Positions 46,230 through 58,954 of a DNA stretch of 64,000 bases are shown piece by piece. The notes under the pieces were generated by a model. That model searched no databases. It was not told the origin of the DNA and was given only the letters and a program-made list of their open reading frames with translations. This stretch comes from Physcomitrium patens (lineage: Eukaryota; Streptophyta; Bryopsida; Funariales; Funariaceae), in assembly GCF_000002425.4 (NCBI RefSeq), contig NC_037276.1, positions 188,216 to 252,215 of the forward strand, written 5' to 3'. Made by a program: the position numbers and the translations under genes. Position 1 is the stretch's first letter. Each line of letters begins with the position of its first letter.

Positions 46230-48505
46230 CGGCCTTCCTACACCATTGCTGTTTAAGTTATCCATGAGTGTGGCTTGCTTTTTCAGGTTTGCGCTTGCAG
46301 CCATTCTTGGCCTGGATCCACGCTATGTGCCCATTATCAACCATATTTAACCACATTTTGTGACACATTTTCTTGGTCAACCAAAAGGTGCCATTGAAAG
46401 CTGCGTCATTTCTTTCTATCCATAAAAGCCAGGTGTAGTGTCGCGGAGTAGAAGCTAGAGCCGATTGACTTGTTTAAACCTTCACAGTGTGTGATGAGCG
46501 AAAATACAATGTTTTCATGATGGGGAGAACCCGAGAAGTGGTATGCCTGTGCCTTGGCCGTCATGAACCAGTGTTGTGTGTACTCTCCTGTTCGAGTTGC
46601 TTAGTGCAATCCTTCGTGCTGATCGCTCTTCAAGGAGATTGCGTAGAATGTGGGTGCCCCATTTCCACGCCATTTGTGCTGATGGGCATTCCTAGAAGTG
46701 GTGCAACACCGTCTCGCGCTTGCCACACATACACACGGGGCAACATTGATCCACATCATTATTCACCCGTCCACGCCAGGCGTTCACCGCAACCGCTCTG
46801 TGCTAGATGAGCCAAAGTAAACCGGCTTCCTTTTTAATGCATTCCTTATCCCACACATTCAGCCATTTAAGGCGGTAGTTGGGATGGAGAATACCTTGCC
46901 ATTTGCGTGGTATCACAGCGGGTACTATGTGCTTTGATTTAAATAGACTTCTCTCAAATGTAGCAGTGTAGACCATGAGAGGGACTTTGTCACCCCACAT
47001 GAAACGATGTGGATCTCACGTGAGCTGGTCCACTCTTCTATTGTAGAGCAAGGTCAAAGTTTCTTTTTACTCCTTTTGGATTAGAATCTCATTGACTCGT
47101 CGGAGGTAACCTTCAATCCATGTTTAGAAGGAATGCGCCCGCGCTTTGTACTCATTCTTTTGTTGTGGTACGAGATTGTGTAACTCAACTAAATGGTGCA
47201 ATGGTGGATCAATTGTGAATTTTTGTACTATTGCCGAAGTCCATATCTGGACAAGACCCACGTCTTGGCGGAAGGCAGTGGAGCCTTGCCAGACCCAGCT
47301 TTGTTGCAATCCTTGTTCATCCTCACACACCCCAAGTCAGTCCCCTTCTGCGCTACCAGTACGAGGCAACAGTAGAAGCACCCTCCATTTCTGGGTTAAC
47401 GCTGCTGTGAACGCCCTCTATGCCTCCTCCTCCTGTATCATAACTCCGTATACACAATTCTCTTCGTCATGTGACAAGAAATAATCCCTCACCTAAAAAT
47501 CGCAAATTTTTCGCAGCGCAGCCTTGTGTAGCTTTGCATTTCTTACTTCGGAGAAACCAGGACCTACCGATTGTATTGTTGAGCCACACCATAAGTTACA
47601 GTTTAGAATCTTGTCATACCTGATAGGGAGCACATCTTTGACAGCAAATAGTACTTGTTTCCAGACACGTGTCACTATATTCCAGACCAAGGAGCCTTAT
47701 TTGCTTTAATGTCAAGATAGGGTGAAGTAGTCCATGCTCGGACTCTGCTTCCCGCCCAAGTACGGCTAGTTCTGAAGTAGAAGGTATCTAAGCATTGCGT
47801 GTGGGTTGGATTATCCAGGCTCTAAAGCTTTCACCATCCATTTAACTAATAGGACAACCACTGCATTGCCTAGATAAAATTAAACTAATACCGTCATCTT
47901 TTTTGTATTGTCAACAATAAAGCCACTCCACTTTGATCCTTGTCCATTGTATCAATCTAGCTATAAGATAATTTCCAATGGATGCTTTTACTTTGGCAAT
48001 TCCATGTTGAATTCCTCCTGGACATGAAAAAGAAGATAGTAGATAGAAGCACACTATTGATTATTGTGCCCCTACTTATGGCATTTGCTTTTGTGGCACA
48101 CCAACATGTGACCTTACAATTAATTTTGTTGAACAAAAAAGAATCAACATCAAATGAATTGATATGGAGTCCAAAAGAAGCACCTAAAAGCTTGCTAACT
48201 TTATCATTTTTTGTCCATACAATTCTCATTTAATTTATTCAAGGTAGTCTATTATGATTATATTTATACTTTCAATAACTATTAGATTTTTTCTACTTTA
48301 ATATTAAACCTAAAATAAGGCAAAAGGTGTCTAGAATATAAATAAGGGTTCTCACCTTGCCTTCTTTTCCTAATAGAGCAAGGAATGTATTATCAACATA
48401 TTGAGCTATCACTTGTTGCTTGTCTTCTTAGATAAGTGGATGCCTCTTACATTGCTACTATCAACTTTCTAGCCTATTATTATGTTCATCACTTTAGCTA
48501 CAATG
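46230..48505 (-). mobile_element. Decayed L1-type LINE, 5'-truncated
   Basis: The minus-strand translation, broken by many stops and frameshifts, follows the order of plant L1 ORF2. It runs from the RT palm with degraded F/YADD (QYVDNTFLALLG, 48370-48403), to the RT thumb LLGASFGLHINSFDVDSFL with GTIINSVLLST (about 48130-48200), linker TSRTWAGSRVRAWTTS (about 47730-47790), MWGDKVPLMVYTATFERSLF (about 46950), the zf-RVT-like HRAVAVNAWRGRVNNDVDQ with CCPVCMCGKRE (46690-46800), and the terminal WLLWIERNDAAF block (about 46410). Endonuclease and most of RT are missing, cut by the LTR at 48506. No poly(A) tail was recognised at the 3' end. Non-functional. Confidence 0.8.
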
Positions 48506-48955
48506 TGTTATAGACATATTTATTTATCTAGATAAGAAGTGCTAAATAAAAGATAAATATAGGTGGATTTTATATTATCTTATGGCAAAGCTTTTTAGAA
48601 GCTTTATAGAAGCATATTTGACTTTATACATATTTATAATTGATTGATAGGTTAGAAACTTGGCCAATAAGTTAGCCATGTATTACATGTATGAATAACT
48701 TGTGGTATAAGCTGATAATATGGTGCACATATAGGAAATTTGCCTTGCAAGTTAAGACATGTGTCTTGCAAATTAGATACATGTTGGAGGTCCTAAAAGA
48801 CGTTGCTACATATTTCTTAATTGGATAATATATATGAAAAGAAGAATAAAGCCTTCTTCACTTTTGTCAATGTTTTTCTAGTCTTTGGTCTTATTTCAAG
48901 ACTTTCTAGTCTTTTTATCTTCAATAATAGTTATTTTACTTAAATATTATAACCA
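48506..48955 (+). repeat. Chromovirus LTR, diverged and 3'-truncated
   Basis: Starts TGTTATAGACAT and follows the chromovirus LTR pattern (AAGCTTTTTAGAAGCTTTATAG, TTGGAGGTCCTA, CTTCTTCACTTTTGTCAA). It ends early at about 48955 in CTTAAATATTAT, then passes directly into element 3' sequence. Confidence 0.75.
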
Positions 48956-49293
48956 ACAATCAACAAATTTAAATCAAGAACTATTATTTGCTGATTTATG
49001 CAACAAAACATTATGATTATCACAGCCTTGAAGATATCATAATCAAGATGAAGACCCTTAAGAATAACAAATTCTTCTTCAAATAGATGGCAAAATAAAA
49101 CATGTTTGATATTACAATCTAAGAAGAAATTTTTAATGCTTAGTGATTTTATAGGAGGTAGAAATGACTTTCAATAGACTCACAAATGTTTTTTTGAAGC
49201 AAGTTATGAAAGCCCCAACAATGATGAAATAACATGGTGGTATTTCTCCCTTAGAATGAGACATTATGGATGGCTGATAAGACCTATAAATAG
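48956..49293 (+). other. Chromovirus 3' non-coding segment
   Basis: Matches the post-chromodomain segment seen at 25600-26090 and 57060-57568 (for example CAACAATCAACAAATTT, TTGTTTGATATT-like and GAAGCAAGTTATGAAAGCC). It lies between two LTRs with no coding part. Confidence 0.7.
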
Positions 49294-49727
49294 TATGGAT
49301 ATATACATTTATTTCAATAGTTACTTATACAATTAGATAGAAGTAGATAAATATAAATTAATTTCATAAAGTGTTTTAGGAAAGCTTCTTAGAAGCTTCA
49401 TAGATGCGGTTTTGACTTTAGATGTATTTATAAGATAGAAACTTGGCCAACAAGTTAATCACATATTAATAGCTTCTGGGACAAGTAAACTCCGTGTAGT
49501 AGCTTGTGGAATAAGCTAACTAAGTGGTGCATACATTGATAACTTGTCTTATAAGTTAAGACATGTAACTAACAAAGTCAACACATTTTGGAGGTCCTGT
49601 AGGACATCGCCATGTAGCTCCTAGTTAAGAGTATATATGGAGGCAAGAGTAAAGCCTTCTTCATTCTTGTCAAGACCTTTCTAGTCCCAAATCATATTCC
49701 AAGACTTTCTAGTCTTCTTGTCTTCTT
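49294..49727 (+). repeat. Chromovirus LTR, truncated
   Basis: Starts near TATGGATATATACATTTATT and contains AAGCTTCTTAGAAGCTTC (49382-49399). It stops about 150 bp short of the usual end and is fused to the protease-RT region of F, so the priming site and gag are missing. Confidence 0.75.
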
Positions 49728-52458
49728 ATAATCTTAATTTTTTTAGAAGCATAATCCAAGATTGCATTACTAAAGTAGAAGTATATAAGTCTAATACATC
49801 CAAAATTTTACTAGTAGATGCAAGTCCTTTCATGCATGCTACAAAAAAAAGATCATCTTTTGCTATATATACTACACCCATTTTTAATAGTGAAAAAATA
49901 TCAAGTGATATTCCTAATCAATATCAAGAATTGCAAGACGTTTTTGAAAAGAAGAACATAGATATTCTTCTAGAGCATCAAAATTATGATTGTTCAATTA
50001 ATCTACAAGGAACTCAACTACCATTTGGACCAATCTATAGCTTATTGTAGAATGAGTTGGTTGCATTAAAGGAATACATTGATGTGAGCTTAGCAAAGAA
50101 CTTCATATGCCATTCTAAATCTTCAGCCGGGGCTCCTATCTTATTTGTGAAGAAGAAAGATAAATCTCTACAGATGTGTGGATTATCAAGGACTCAATAT
50201 GATCACCATCAAAAATAGGTATCCTTTGTCTTTGATTTCAAGACTTCTTGAATAACTCAATCAAGCAAAGATCTATACGAAAATAGATCTATGAAGAGCA
50301 TACAACTTAATTCATATCAAAGAAGGAGATGAATGGAAGATTATTTTTTGAACTAGGTATGAACATTTTGAATATAATATCATGGCTTTTGGACTCACAA
50401 ATGCACTAATTGCTTTTCAATATCTTATGAATGATATTTTTTGTGAGTTTTTAGATGATTTTATTGTTTACTATTTAAAAGACATTCTAATCTACTCTAA
50501 GAATATAGAAGAATATGAACTTCATGTTCATCGTGTGTTACAAAAACTTAGAGATATAAGATTATATGTCAAGTTAGAAAAGTGTGTATTCCATACTATT
50601 CAAGTTGACTTTTTAAGATACATAATTTCTAATGAAGGCCTTATGATAGATTCCAAGAAGGTCCAAACTATCATAGATTGAAAGATTTCAAAAACAGTAT
50701 GAAATGTGCAATGCTTTTTGGGCTTTGTTAATTAGTATCGAATCTTTATCAAGAATTTTTTTCAAGTTACAGCTCTACTTACATATTTGACTTGTAAAGA
50801 CAATCTTAAGTAGAATAAAGAAGTAGAAGTATCATTTGATGCTTTAAAGAAGGAGATTACTTTTGTACCAACTTTATATTGTGTCGACTTTTTTAAGAAT
50901 TTTTTTTTGTGAAAAAAGATGCATCAAATTTTGCCTTTAGTGCAGTATTATCACAATTAGAAATAAATGATAAATTCTATCCATTAGCTTTTTATTTGAA
51001 GAATACTTTAGCAGTTGAAATTAAGTATGAGATCCATGACAAAGAACTTCTTGTAATTATGGATTAATTTCAAGAATGGCATCATTATCTAGAAGGCACT
51101 TTAAGTCTAGTCACTATATATACAGATCACAAGCACCTCGAATATTTCATATCTGCACATATTTTGAATCCTCACCAAACTCATAAGAACATGTCATTAT
51201 CAAGATTTGATTTCAAGATCACATATTAATCTAAAAAATAATAAGGTTTATTGAATGTTCTTTCTAAATGTTCTTATCTTGTACCAAAAGAAGTAAATGC
51301 ATCTTTTGATCAACAAAGAACAATTCTCTTGAAGCTAGAGTATTTTCATCTTCAAGCAATAAAATCAACATTGATTGTTGATTTGACCTTTATCAAACAA
51401 ATTCAATCAAGTATGTCATCTGATTCTCTTATTTATGATATCAAGAATCTTGTTTTTAAGTCTCATGCTATTTCAAAGTTTGAATTCAGTAACAACCTAC
51501 TATATTTCAAAAGATGTCTATATGTTTTAAAAAGAGAAGTACATTTATGTATTCTTTAAACACATCATGACTTTCTAACAGTATGATATTTTAGATACAA
51601 CAAGACTTTAGAGCTTATATCTAGAGATTTTTAGTAGCTACAAATGTGAAAGGTGGTAAAAGACTTTGTCCAGTCAAGTGACATTTATTCAAGATCAAAG
51701 ACTCCTTGTCATCGATCCTATGAACTTTTTCAACCATTGCCTATATCTAAACACCTATGCTCTTTCATTTCTATGGATTTTATTATAGATCTTTTAAGTT
51801 CAAGTTCATATGACTCTATATTTGTAATCAAAGATTGGTTTCTAAAAATGTCACATTTTGTACCATGTACAAAATCTATTTCAAGTAAAAAATAGCTAAG
51901 CTTTTCATTAATAATATCTATTGCTATCATGGATTGCCAAAGGATATTTTATTAGATAGGGGACTCAATTTGTACCAAGATTTTGAAGAATCCTATTCAA
52001 GATTCTAAAGGTAGATATAAAGATTTCTTCAACTTTTCATCTTTAAACTGATGGGCAAATGGAATAGGTGAATTAAGTTTTGGAGCAATATTTGAGGTGT
52101 ACCATCGACTATCATTAAGATGATTGGACAACTCTTTTGCCATTGCTAAAGTTTGTATACAATAATTTGGTACATTCTTTTACTTAACAAATATCTTTTT
52201 TTGTCAATTATAGTTAACATCTATGACTTGATACTTTTGACTTTTCAAAAATTTATAATCCTACGGCAAAAGATTTAGCAAATCCTTTGTCTGAGCTACA
52301 TGCAACAATGAAGACACAATTAAAAGAAGCTCAAGAATGACGAAAGACCAACATGGATGCTTATTACAAGGAGCAACTATAATTTAATATAGGTGACAAG
52401 GTATGGTTACTTCGTTGCAATATTAAGGCTACTCATCTTTGTGATTAGTTGGACTATT
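49728..52458 (+). pseudogene. Chromovirus F pol remnant
   Basis: Segments in order: end of protease and linker (49718-50047: YQELQDVFEKKNIDILLEH and GPIYSLL), RT (50060-50700: [56 protein letters not shown] with YLDD changed to YLKD), RNase H traces (50820-51240), and integrase (51251-52450) with LELISRDF and a GDKVWLLRCNIKATH-like end. It joins the next LTR directly at 52459, so chromodomain and 3' non-coding region are deleted. Many stops; gag absent. Confidence 0.78.
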
Positions 52459-53039
52459 TGTCATGGATATAATCATGTAAGCAAGTAATTACTCATATAA
52501 ATAAGTGAAAGTAAATAAAAATATATAAAAATAAGGTAATTCTATTATATTTTTTATTGAAGCTTCCTAGAAGCTTATTGGATGCTACTTTGACTTCATA
52601 GGTGTCTATAATTGATTTTTTGGATTAAAAAAGTAATGAACAAGTTGGCCATATACGACACATGTTGTTACTTTGAAGATCAAGCTAACTATTTGGCCCA
52701 CACATAGAGAAACTTGCTTGGTAAGTCAAGGAATATATCCTATAAAGTCAACATATATTAAAGTTCCTATAGAAAGTTACCATATAGCTCTTAATTAGAT
52801 AATATATATAGAGAAAAGAATGAAGTCTTTTTCATTCTTGTCAACTCCTTTCTTACTTTTAGTGTAGTTTCAAGAGTCTGAAGTTTTCTTGTCTTTTGGT
52901 AATAAGCCATTCCAGTTTCTTTTTAATGTACGTACTTCTTTATTATTATTTTATTATTCTTTCTTTGATACAGATTTCATTGGTTTATGCATCAATTTTT
53001 AGTTTATGTGCTTGACTAATTGACATGAATATACTTACA
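52459..53039 (+). repeat. Chromovirus LTR (581 bp) between F and G
   Basis: TGTCATGGATATAATCATGT...ATATACTTACA. Contains GAAGCTTCCTAGAAGCTT (52559-52576). It serves both as right LTR of F and left LTR of G, since each side joins element-internal sequence. Confidence 0.84.
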
Positions 53040-54142
53040 ATTTTATAACTTTCTCTTAACTTGTTTAAGAGTGGATTACCGCTTTCTCATGATAAGACAT
53101 AAGCATATTAAAAGGTGCGGATTACCCACTTCTAAATTGATATTTTTCTTAGCATTTTTTTTGTCTTCAAGTCTTCTCTTCTACTTGTCTTGAGTACTAT
53201 TAGATATTTTTTTGACATTTATTATGGCTGATCTTTGTTGAAATAAAGAGTGCAATGGCACAAATACAAGAACAATGGAAGAAGTTGATACTTGCGATGC
53301 ATTAACTTAGCTTATGACCACAAGGATCAACAAAAATGGCAAGAAGTGAGGATATAGAGTTGATTAGAGCTGCTTCAACATCTGCACCAAATCATGTCCC
53401 TCCACACATGATGGAACATCCTTTAAGTGTTAGAGAATCAAGAGTTATTTTGTCTAAGAAGTTTGATAGTATAAGATCTAAGTTTTGAGGATTTATCAAT
53501 CAAGTAAAACTTATGATTAAACTTCAACTTCAAAGATATCCAATTCCAAGATCACAAGTTAGATTCATTGATACACTTCTTTCAGGTTCAACACTATCAT
53601 AGTTTTTATCTTTTCTTAAATGACGAGATCCAATATTTGATAATTTGGAGGCATTTTTGGCAAAATTTTGGTCAATTTATAGAAAACATGATGCAACTTG
53701 TATTGCAACCAACAAGATCCGTATTTTACAATAAAGAAATTGATTTATAACATTATATGCTTCACAGTATTGATAACTTATAACTGATATCAAGTGGGAT
53801 GATATTGCACTTAATAGATAATTTTTCTATAGATTACAATATGAAGTAAAGAAATTGATGCTCAATTTACCTGATCTTCAAACACTGAGTCAAGTAATTG
53901 ATTTTACTATAAAATGTGACAATCAACTTTTTGAATTTTGATCTAAGAGTTGTATAAATAGGCCTCAACGTTACTACAATTCAATGGCAATACCAACATC
54001 TCATCAATACATACATTTATAATGAGTGGATATGTAAATTAATGTAGTACGTTTTAAATCTCTTATCTAGAAAGAAAAAAACTCATTGTCGTCAAAAAGG
54101 ATTATGCTTATATTATAGAAAATCTAAACATATTACTCAATA
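53040..54142 (+). pseudogene. Chromovirus G leader and gag
   Basis: The leader matches that of I (GAGTGGATTACC, AAGACATAAGCATATT). Gag starts at the ATG near 53224 and, across frameshifts, shows FDSIRSKF-like, LIMEAFLAKFWSIYRKHDAT-like and KLMLNLPDLQTLSQVIDFTI blocks of the Tcn1/sushi-type Gag, with a zinc-knuckle remnant near 54110. Heavily decayed. Confidence 0.68.
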
Positions 54143-54841
54143 TTGTTCAAAGAAGCAACAAAATCACAAAATGAGGAGTACATCTATCAAAGAAGACAAT
54201 ATGTCGAGAAAAAAATTTGTCCAGCTACAATAGGGATCGTGCACCTGGAATCTTATGTAATTTCTAATGAAGATCCTATCTTCTCCTCTGAATCCTCTCT
54301 TTGTTTTATAATAGATGTCCGTTTAGGACCTGATAATTATAAAGCCTCTACCTTGATAGATTCAAGAACCTCAGCTTATTTTTTAGATGTAGAATTTGTT
54401 AAAATTCATAAAATATCGTTAGTACAAAAAATCAAACCTGTTCATGTAGAAGTCATAGATGGTTGTCCGTTGTCTTTTGGAGATGTTATTCATGAAACAC
54501 TTCCTATAGATGTAGCAATAAATGGTCATAGTAGTTACATAATCTTTAATATAATTAGATCTATCTCTAATCTAGTCATTTTAGGTTTATCATGGTTAGA
54601 AAAGTATAATCCTTGCATAGATTACATTTCTTGTACCCTTGACTTTTCTAAAAGCATAATTAAGAGTGAAATTAATCTAATAGAAAGTCATAAATTTAGT
54701 ACAATTAAACCTATATTTTTATGTGCAAGAACTTTCTTGCATGTTGGAAAAGAAAGATCACCTTGTGTCATTTATGCCACACATGTTTCTAATGATGCAA
54801 AGACTTCAAGTAGCATTTCTAGCCAATATCAAGAATTTTAA
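54143..54841 (+). pseudogene. Chromovirus G protease
   Basis: A 232-codon open frame: a linker with KKICPATIGIVHLESYVIS, then the retropepsin STLIDSRTSAYFLDVEF (D-S-R in place of D-S-G), [19 protein letters not shown] and VILGLSWLEKYNPCIDY. Same organisation as E 9572-10633. Ends in a stop just before the RT block. Confidence 0.8.
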
Positions 54842-56226
54842 GATGTATTTGAGAAGAAGAATGTGGATAGTCTCCTAGAACATCGTCCCTATGATTATTC
54901 AATTGACCTTCAAGAAGGACCATAACTGCCATTTGGATCAATCTATAGTTTATTACAAAATAAATTGGCTGAACTCAAGGAATATATTGAAGAAAATTTG
55001 GCCAAGAATTTCATACACTATTCCAAATTACTAGCAAAAGCTCCAATCTTATTTGGAAGAAAAAAGATGGATCATTGCGGATGTGTATTGATTATTAAGG
55101 ACTCAACAAGATCACCATTAAGAATACGTACCTCTACCTTTGATATCTGGACTTCTCAATCAACTAAATCAAGCTAAGATCTACATAAAAATAGATCTAT
55201 GGAGAGCATACAATCTAATACGTATTAAAGAAGGAGATGAATGGAAGACTGCATTTTGAATTGGATATGGGTATTTTGAATACAACGTCATGCCTTTTGG
55301 ACTTACAAATGTACTTGCAGCTTTTCAACATCTAATGAATGATATTTTTTGAGAGTTTTTAGATGATTTTATTGTTTGTTATCTGGAAGATATCTTGATC
55401 TATTCTAAGAATACAAATGAACATGAATTTCATGTTTGTCATGTGTTACAAAAATTAATAGATGCGAGATTCTATGCCAAGATAGAAAGGTATATATTCC
55501 ATACTACTCATGTCAACTTCTTAGAATACATCATTCCAAATGATGGACTTATGATGGATTCCAAGAAAGTTCAAATGATTATAAATTGGAAGATTCTAAA
55601 TATATGTCCAATGCTTTTTGGACTTTGCAAACTATTATTGGATCTTCATCAAAGACTTCTTTCGAGTTGCAGTTCCACTTATACATTTGACTTGCAAAAA
55701 AAAATTTGAATGGAGCAAAGAAGCTAAAACATCTTTTGAAGCTTTGAAGTCAACCTTTATTTTTACTTCAATTTTATATGGTGTCAACTTTTCTAAGGCA
55801 TTTTTTATAGAAACAAATACATCAGACTTTGCTTTGAGTGTTGTATGATCACAAATGAGAACAGATGACAAACTTCACCTAGTAGCTTTTCATTCCAAAA
55901 AATTTTCAGCAGCTGAGATTAACTATGAAATCCCTCATAAAGAACTTTTTGTAATCATGGATTCATTTTAAGAATTGTATCATCATCTAGAAGGCGCTTC
56001 TAATTCAGTCACTGTGTATATAGATCAAAAGAGTCTCAAGTACTTCATGTCAGTACGTATTTTAAATTGTCGCCAAACCCATTGAAGCATGCCTTTATCA
56101 AGATTTGATTTTATGATCACATATCAATCCAAAAAATAACAAATTTTATCAAACGTCCTTTTTAGACATTTTTATCTTGTATGAAAAGAAAGAGATGCAT
56201 CTTTTAATTAATAAAGATTAATTTTC
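54842..56226 (+). pseudogene. Chromovirus G RT and RNase H
   Basis: RT fragments: [40 protein letters not shown], a TGA, EFLDDFIVCYLEDILIYSKN (YLDD changed to YLED) and VNFLEYIIPNDGLMMDSKKV. RNase H follows at 55618-55848 with EWSKEAKTSFEALKSTF and FIETNTSDFALSVV (Asp of the DAS-type motif changed to Asn). Stops and frameshifts throughout. Confidence 0.78.
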
Positions 56227-57000
56227 TTGAAGCTAGAGTATTTTCATCTTCGAGTAATGAAATCAACATTGACTGTTGATTTGACCCTTGTAAAACAAAT
56301 CCAATCAAGTATGTCTTCTGATCTTTTTATTCACAATATCAAGAATCTTTCTTCTAAGTCCCAAGATACTTCTAAGTTTGAATTAAAAAACAATCTACTT
56401 TATTTTGAAGGTCAATTGAATGTTCTAAATGGAGAACCATTATTACGTGTTTTTCAAGCACATTACGACTTTCGAGTAGTAGGACATTTTGGATACAATA
56501 AGACTTTGGAGCTTATATCCAAAGATTTTTGGTGGCCACAAATATGGAAAGGTATGAAAGACTTTGTTCAATCATGCAACATTTGTTCAAGATCATCTAC
56601 CTTACGAACTTCTTCAACCATTACCTATTCCAAAACAACCATAGTCTTTTATTTTTATAGATTTTATCATGGATCTTCCAATCTCAAGTTCTTATGACTC
56701 TATATTCATGATAGTAGATCGTTTTATCAAGATATTTTGTACCATATATAAAATTTATCATAAGTGAAGAAACAGCTAAATTCTTTTTTAACAACATCTA
56801 TCGTTATCATCAATTACCCAAGGATATTACATCCAATAGGAGAACTCAATTTGTATCAAGATTTTAGTGGACTCTTTTTAAGATTCTAAAAGTGGATAGA
56901 AAACTATCTTCGGCATTCCATCCTCAAATTGATGGACAAACGGAGCGTGTTAATTAAATGGAGTAAAGGTAGTGGAGGCTTTTCATCGACGACATCCATA
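56227..57000 (+). pseudogene. Chromovirus G integrase fused to chromodomain tail
   Basis: The integrase N-terminal zinc module is readable: HYDFRVVGHFGYNKTLELIS, DFWWPQIWKGMKDFVQSC and then NIC. The core follows in another frame, ending LSSAFHPQIDGQTERVN near 56955. The sequence then jumps straight to VVEAFHRRHP (about 56968-57000), the last helix of the chromodomain. The rest of integrase and most of the chromodomain are deleted. Confidence 0.78.
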
Positions 57001-57568
57001 AAAAAGAAGTTGAAAATATTTTTTATAAAAGAAACAACATCTAGGTAAGATAACATTCTACTTTTAATTCTTGTTTATATCATCTTCGTAGTTGTGACGC
57101 TAAGGAGATGGAGAATCAACAACAAGTGGATTTGACTGAAGAGCCTTTATTTGTTGACCTGCCAGATGAGACATTGCAATTGTCACAACCTTCATGATGA
57201 TGCAATTGAGTCGGAGATCCTCAAGAACATGTTTTTCTTCAAATAGATGGCAAGATAGAACATGTTTGATATCATGACTATAGAGGAGACTTCAAATGTT
57301 TGGTAATTTTATTAGAAGTAGGAACAACTCTTGACGATGTTCCAAATATTTTATTTGAAAGAAGTTATGAAGGCCTCAATAATGATCAAAGAATAGGGTG
57401 GTCTTCTCGCCTTGGTATGTGACACTATCCATGGTTGAGAGGCCCTATCAACTATCTTGGAAGAAAACAAAGATTTGAGTATGTAGCGAATATAATTTGT
57501 CGCATCATAGATTTCTTTAATATATGATGACGACTCCTTGTAGAACTCGTCCTTAGAAGAAGAGGTAA
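57001..57568 (+). other. Chromovirus G 3' non-coding segment
   Basis: Non-coding, homologous to 25534-26091 and 58469-58954, ending in a purine-rich AGAAGAAGAGGTAA tract before the LTR. Confidence 0.72.
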
Positions 57569-58125
57569 TGTCACGGACATACATATGTAAGCCAATAATT
57601 ATCTATATAAATAAGTAGAAGTAAGTAGAAATAGATAAAAGTAAGTTAATTCTATAATTTCTTATATATAAGCTTCTTAGAAGCTTTATAGATACTGCTT
57701 TTGCTTTATAGGTGTTTATAATTGACTTTCTAGGTTAGAAAAGTAGTCAACAAGTTGGCCATGTACCATACATGCTGTTAGCTTGAAGATCAAGCTAACA
57801 ATGTAGCCCACACGTAGTAAAACTTGCCTTGTAAGTCAAGGCATGTGTCCTACAAAGTCAACACATATTGAAGGTCCTATAGAATATTGCCTCGTAATTC
57901 CTAATTAGATAATATATATATAGAGAAGAGTGAAGCCTTCTTCAGTTTTGTCAACTTCTTTTTTGCTTCTAATCTAGTTTCAAGAGTCTCAAGTTTTCTT
58001 GTCTTTTAGAAATAAGCCATTCCATTTTCTTTTTAATATACATACTTTCTTATTTCTATTTTTTTATTTTTTCTTTGATACAAATTTCATTGATTTATGC
58101 ACCATCTTTTAGTTCATGTCTTTGA
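57569..58125 (+). repeat. Chromovirus LTR, right LTR of G (about 557 bp)
   Basis: TGTCACGGACATACATATGT... with AAGCTTCTTAGAAGCTT (57670-57686). The usual end is missing after about 58125, where the internal sequence of H begins. Confidence 0.82.
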
Positions 58126-58477
58126 AACTATCATAGGTTGGGACCTTTTTCTATTTGTAATTAAATCAATCTTATTGCTTATCAATTACATCTGTTGGAA
58201 TATATTAAAATCAATTGTGTATTTCACGTGTCCCATTTGAGCAGTATAAAATAATGAATATCTTGGAAAGAAGACAAATGCCACCTCTTCCTATGGAAGT
58301 AGATATTAATCAAGAATTTGAGGTGGAAGAAGTCTTACACTCAAAGGGGTGCCAAAATAGGTTAGCATATCTTGTTCAATAGTATGGATATGATATTAGT
58401 GAACGTTCATGGGAGTTAGCAAAGAATCTTGCAAATGTAGCAAAGAGAGTTGATGCATTTTATCAATGAAATTCATC
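58126..58477 (+). pseudogene. Chromovirus H integrase end and chromodomain
   Basis: A short CISRVPFEQYK segment near 58224-58256 corresponds to the HPVFHVS-type block that precedes chromodomains in these elements. The chromodomain lies at 58278-58468: EFEVEEVLHSKGCQNRLAYL, a stop at the expected Trp, then YGYDISERSWELAKNLANVA and KRVDAFYQ. It is the most complete chromodomain in the window. The cage aromatics are partly kept, but Trp is lost to TAG. Confidence 0.82.
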
Positions 58478-58954
58478 AAAACTAAGATGAAGAATAATAA
58501 ATCTTTACTATAAAAGAAACAAGATCAAAGAAGATAATATTCTACCTTCTATCTTTTTTTATAACTTATATGTATTTGTGATACTAAGGAGATGGAGAAC
58601 CAACAACCAATAGATTCAATGCAAGAGTATTCATTTGTAGACATATCACATGAGACATTCAAATTGTCACAACCTTCAAGATGACAAAATCGAGATGAAG
58701 ATCATCAAGAAGGACATGTCTTTCCTTAAATAGATAGCAAGATATAACGTGTTTGATATCATGATCTTGGAAGAGACTCCTACTATTTGGTGATTTTATT
58801 AGACATAGAAATAACTCCTAACAATGTTCGAAGTATTTTATTTGAAGGAAGTTTTGAAGGCCTCAACAATGATCAAATAATAGGATGGTCTTCTTGCTCT
58901 GGAATAGGATACTATTGATGGCTGAAAGGACCTTTCAACCATCTTCAATGAGAG
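58478..58954 (+). other. Chromovirus H 3' non-coding segment
   Basis: Homologous to the other post-chromodomain segments; runs up to the LTR start. Confidence 0.7.

Noticed and set aside
47146-47484. Plus-strand 112-codon frame in the LINE region
   Set aside because: Shadow of the minus-strand LINE linker region, which has the expected domain order.
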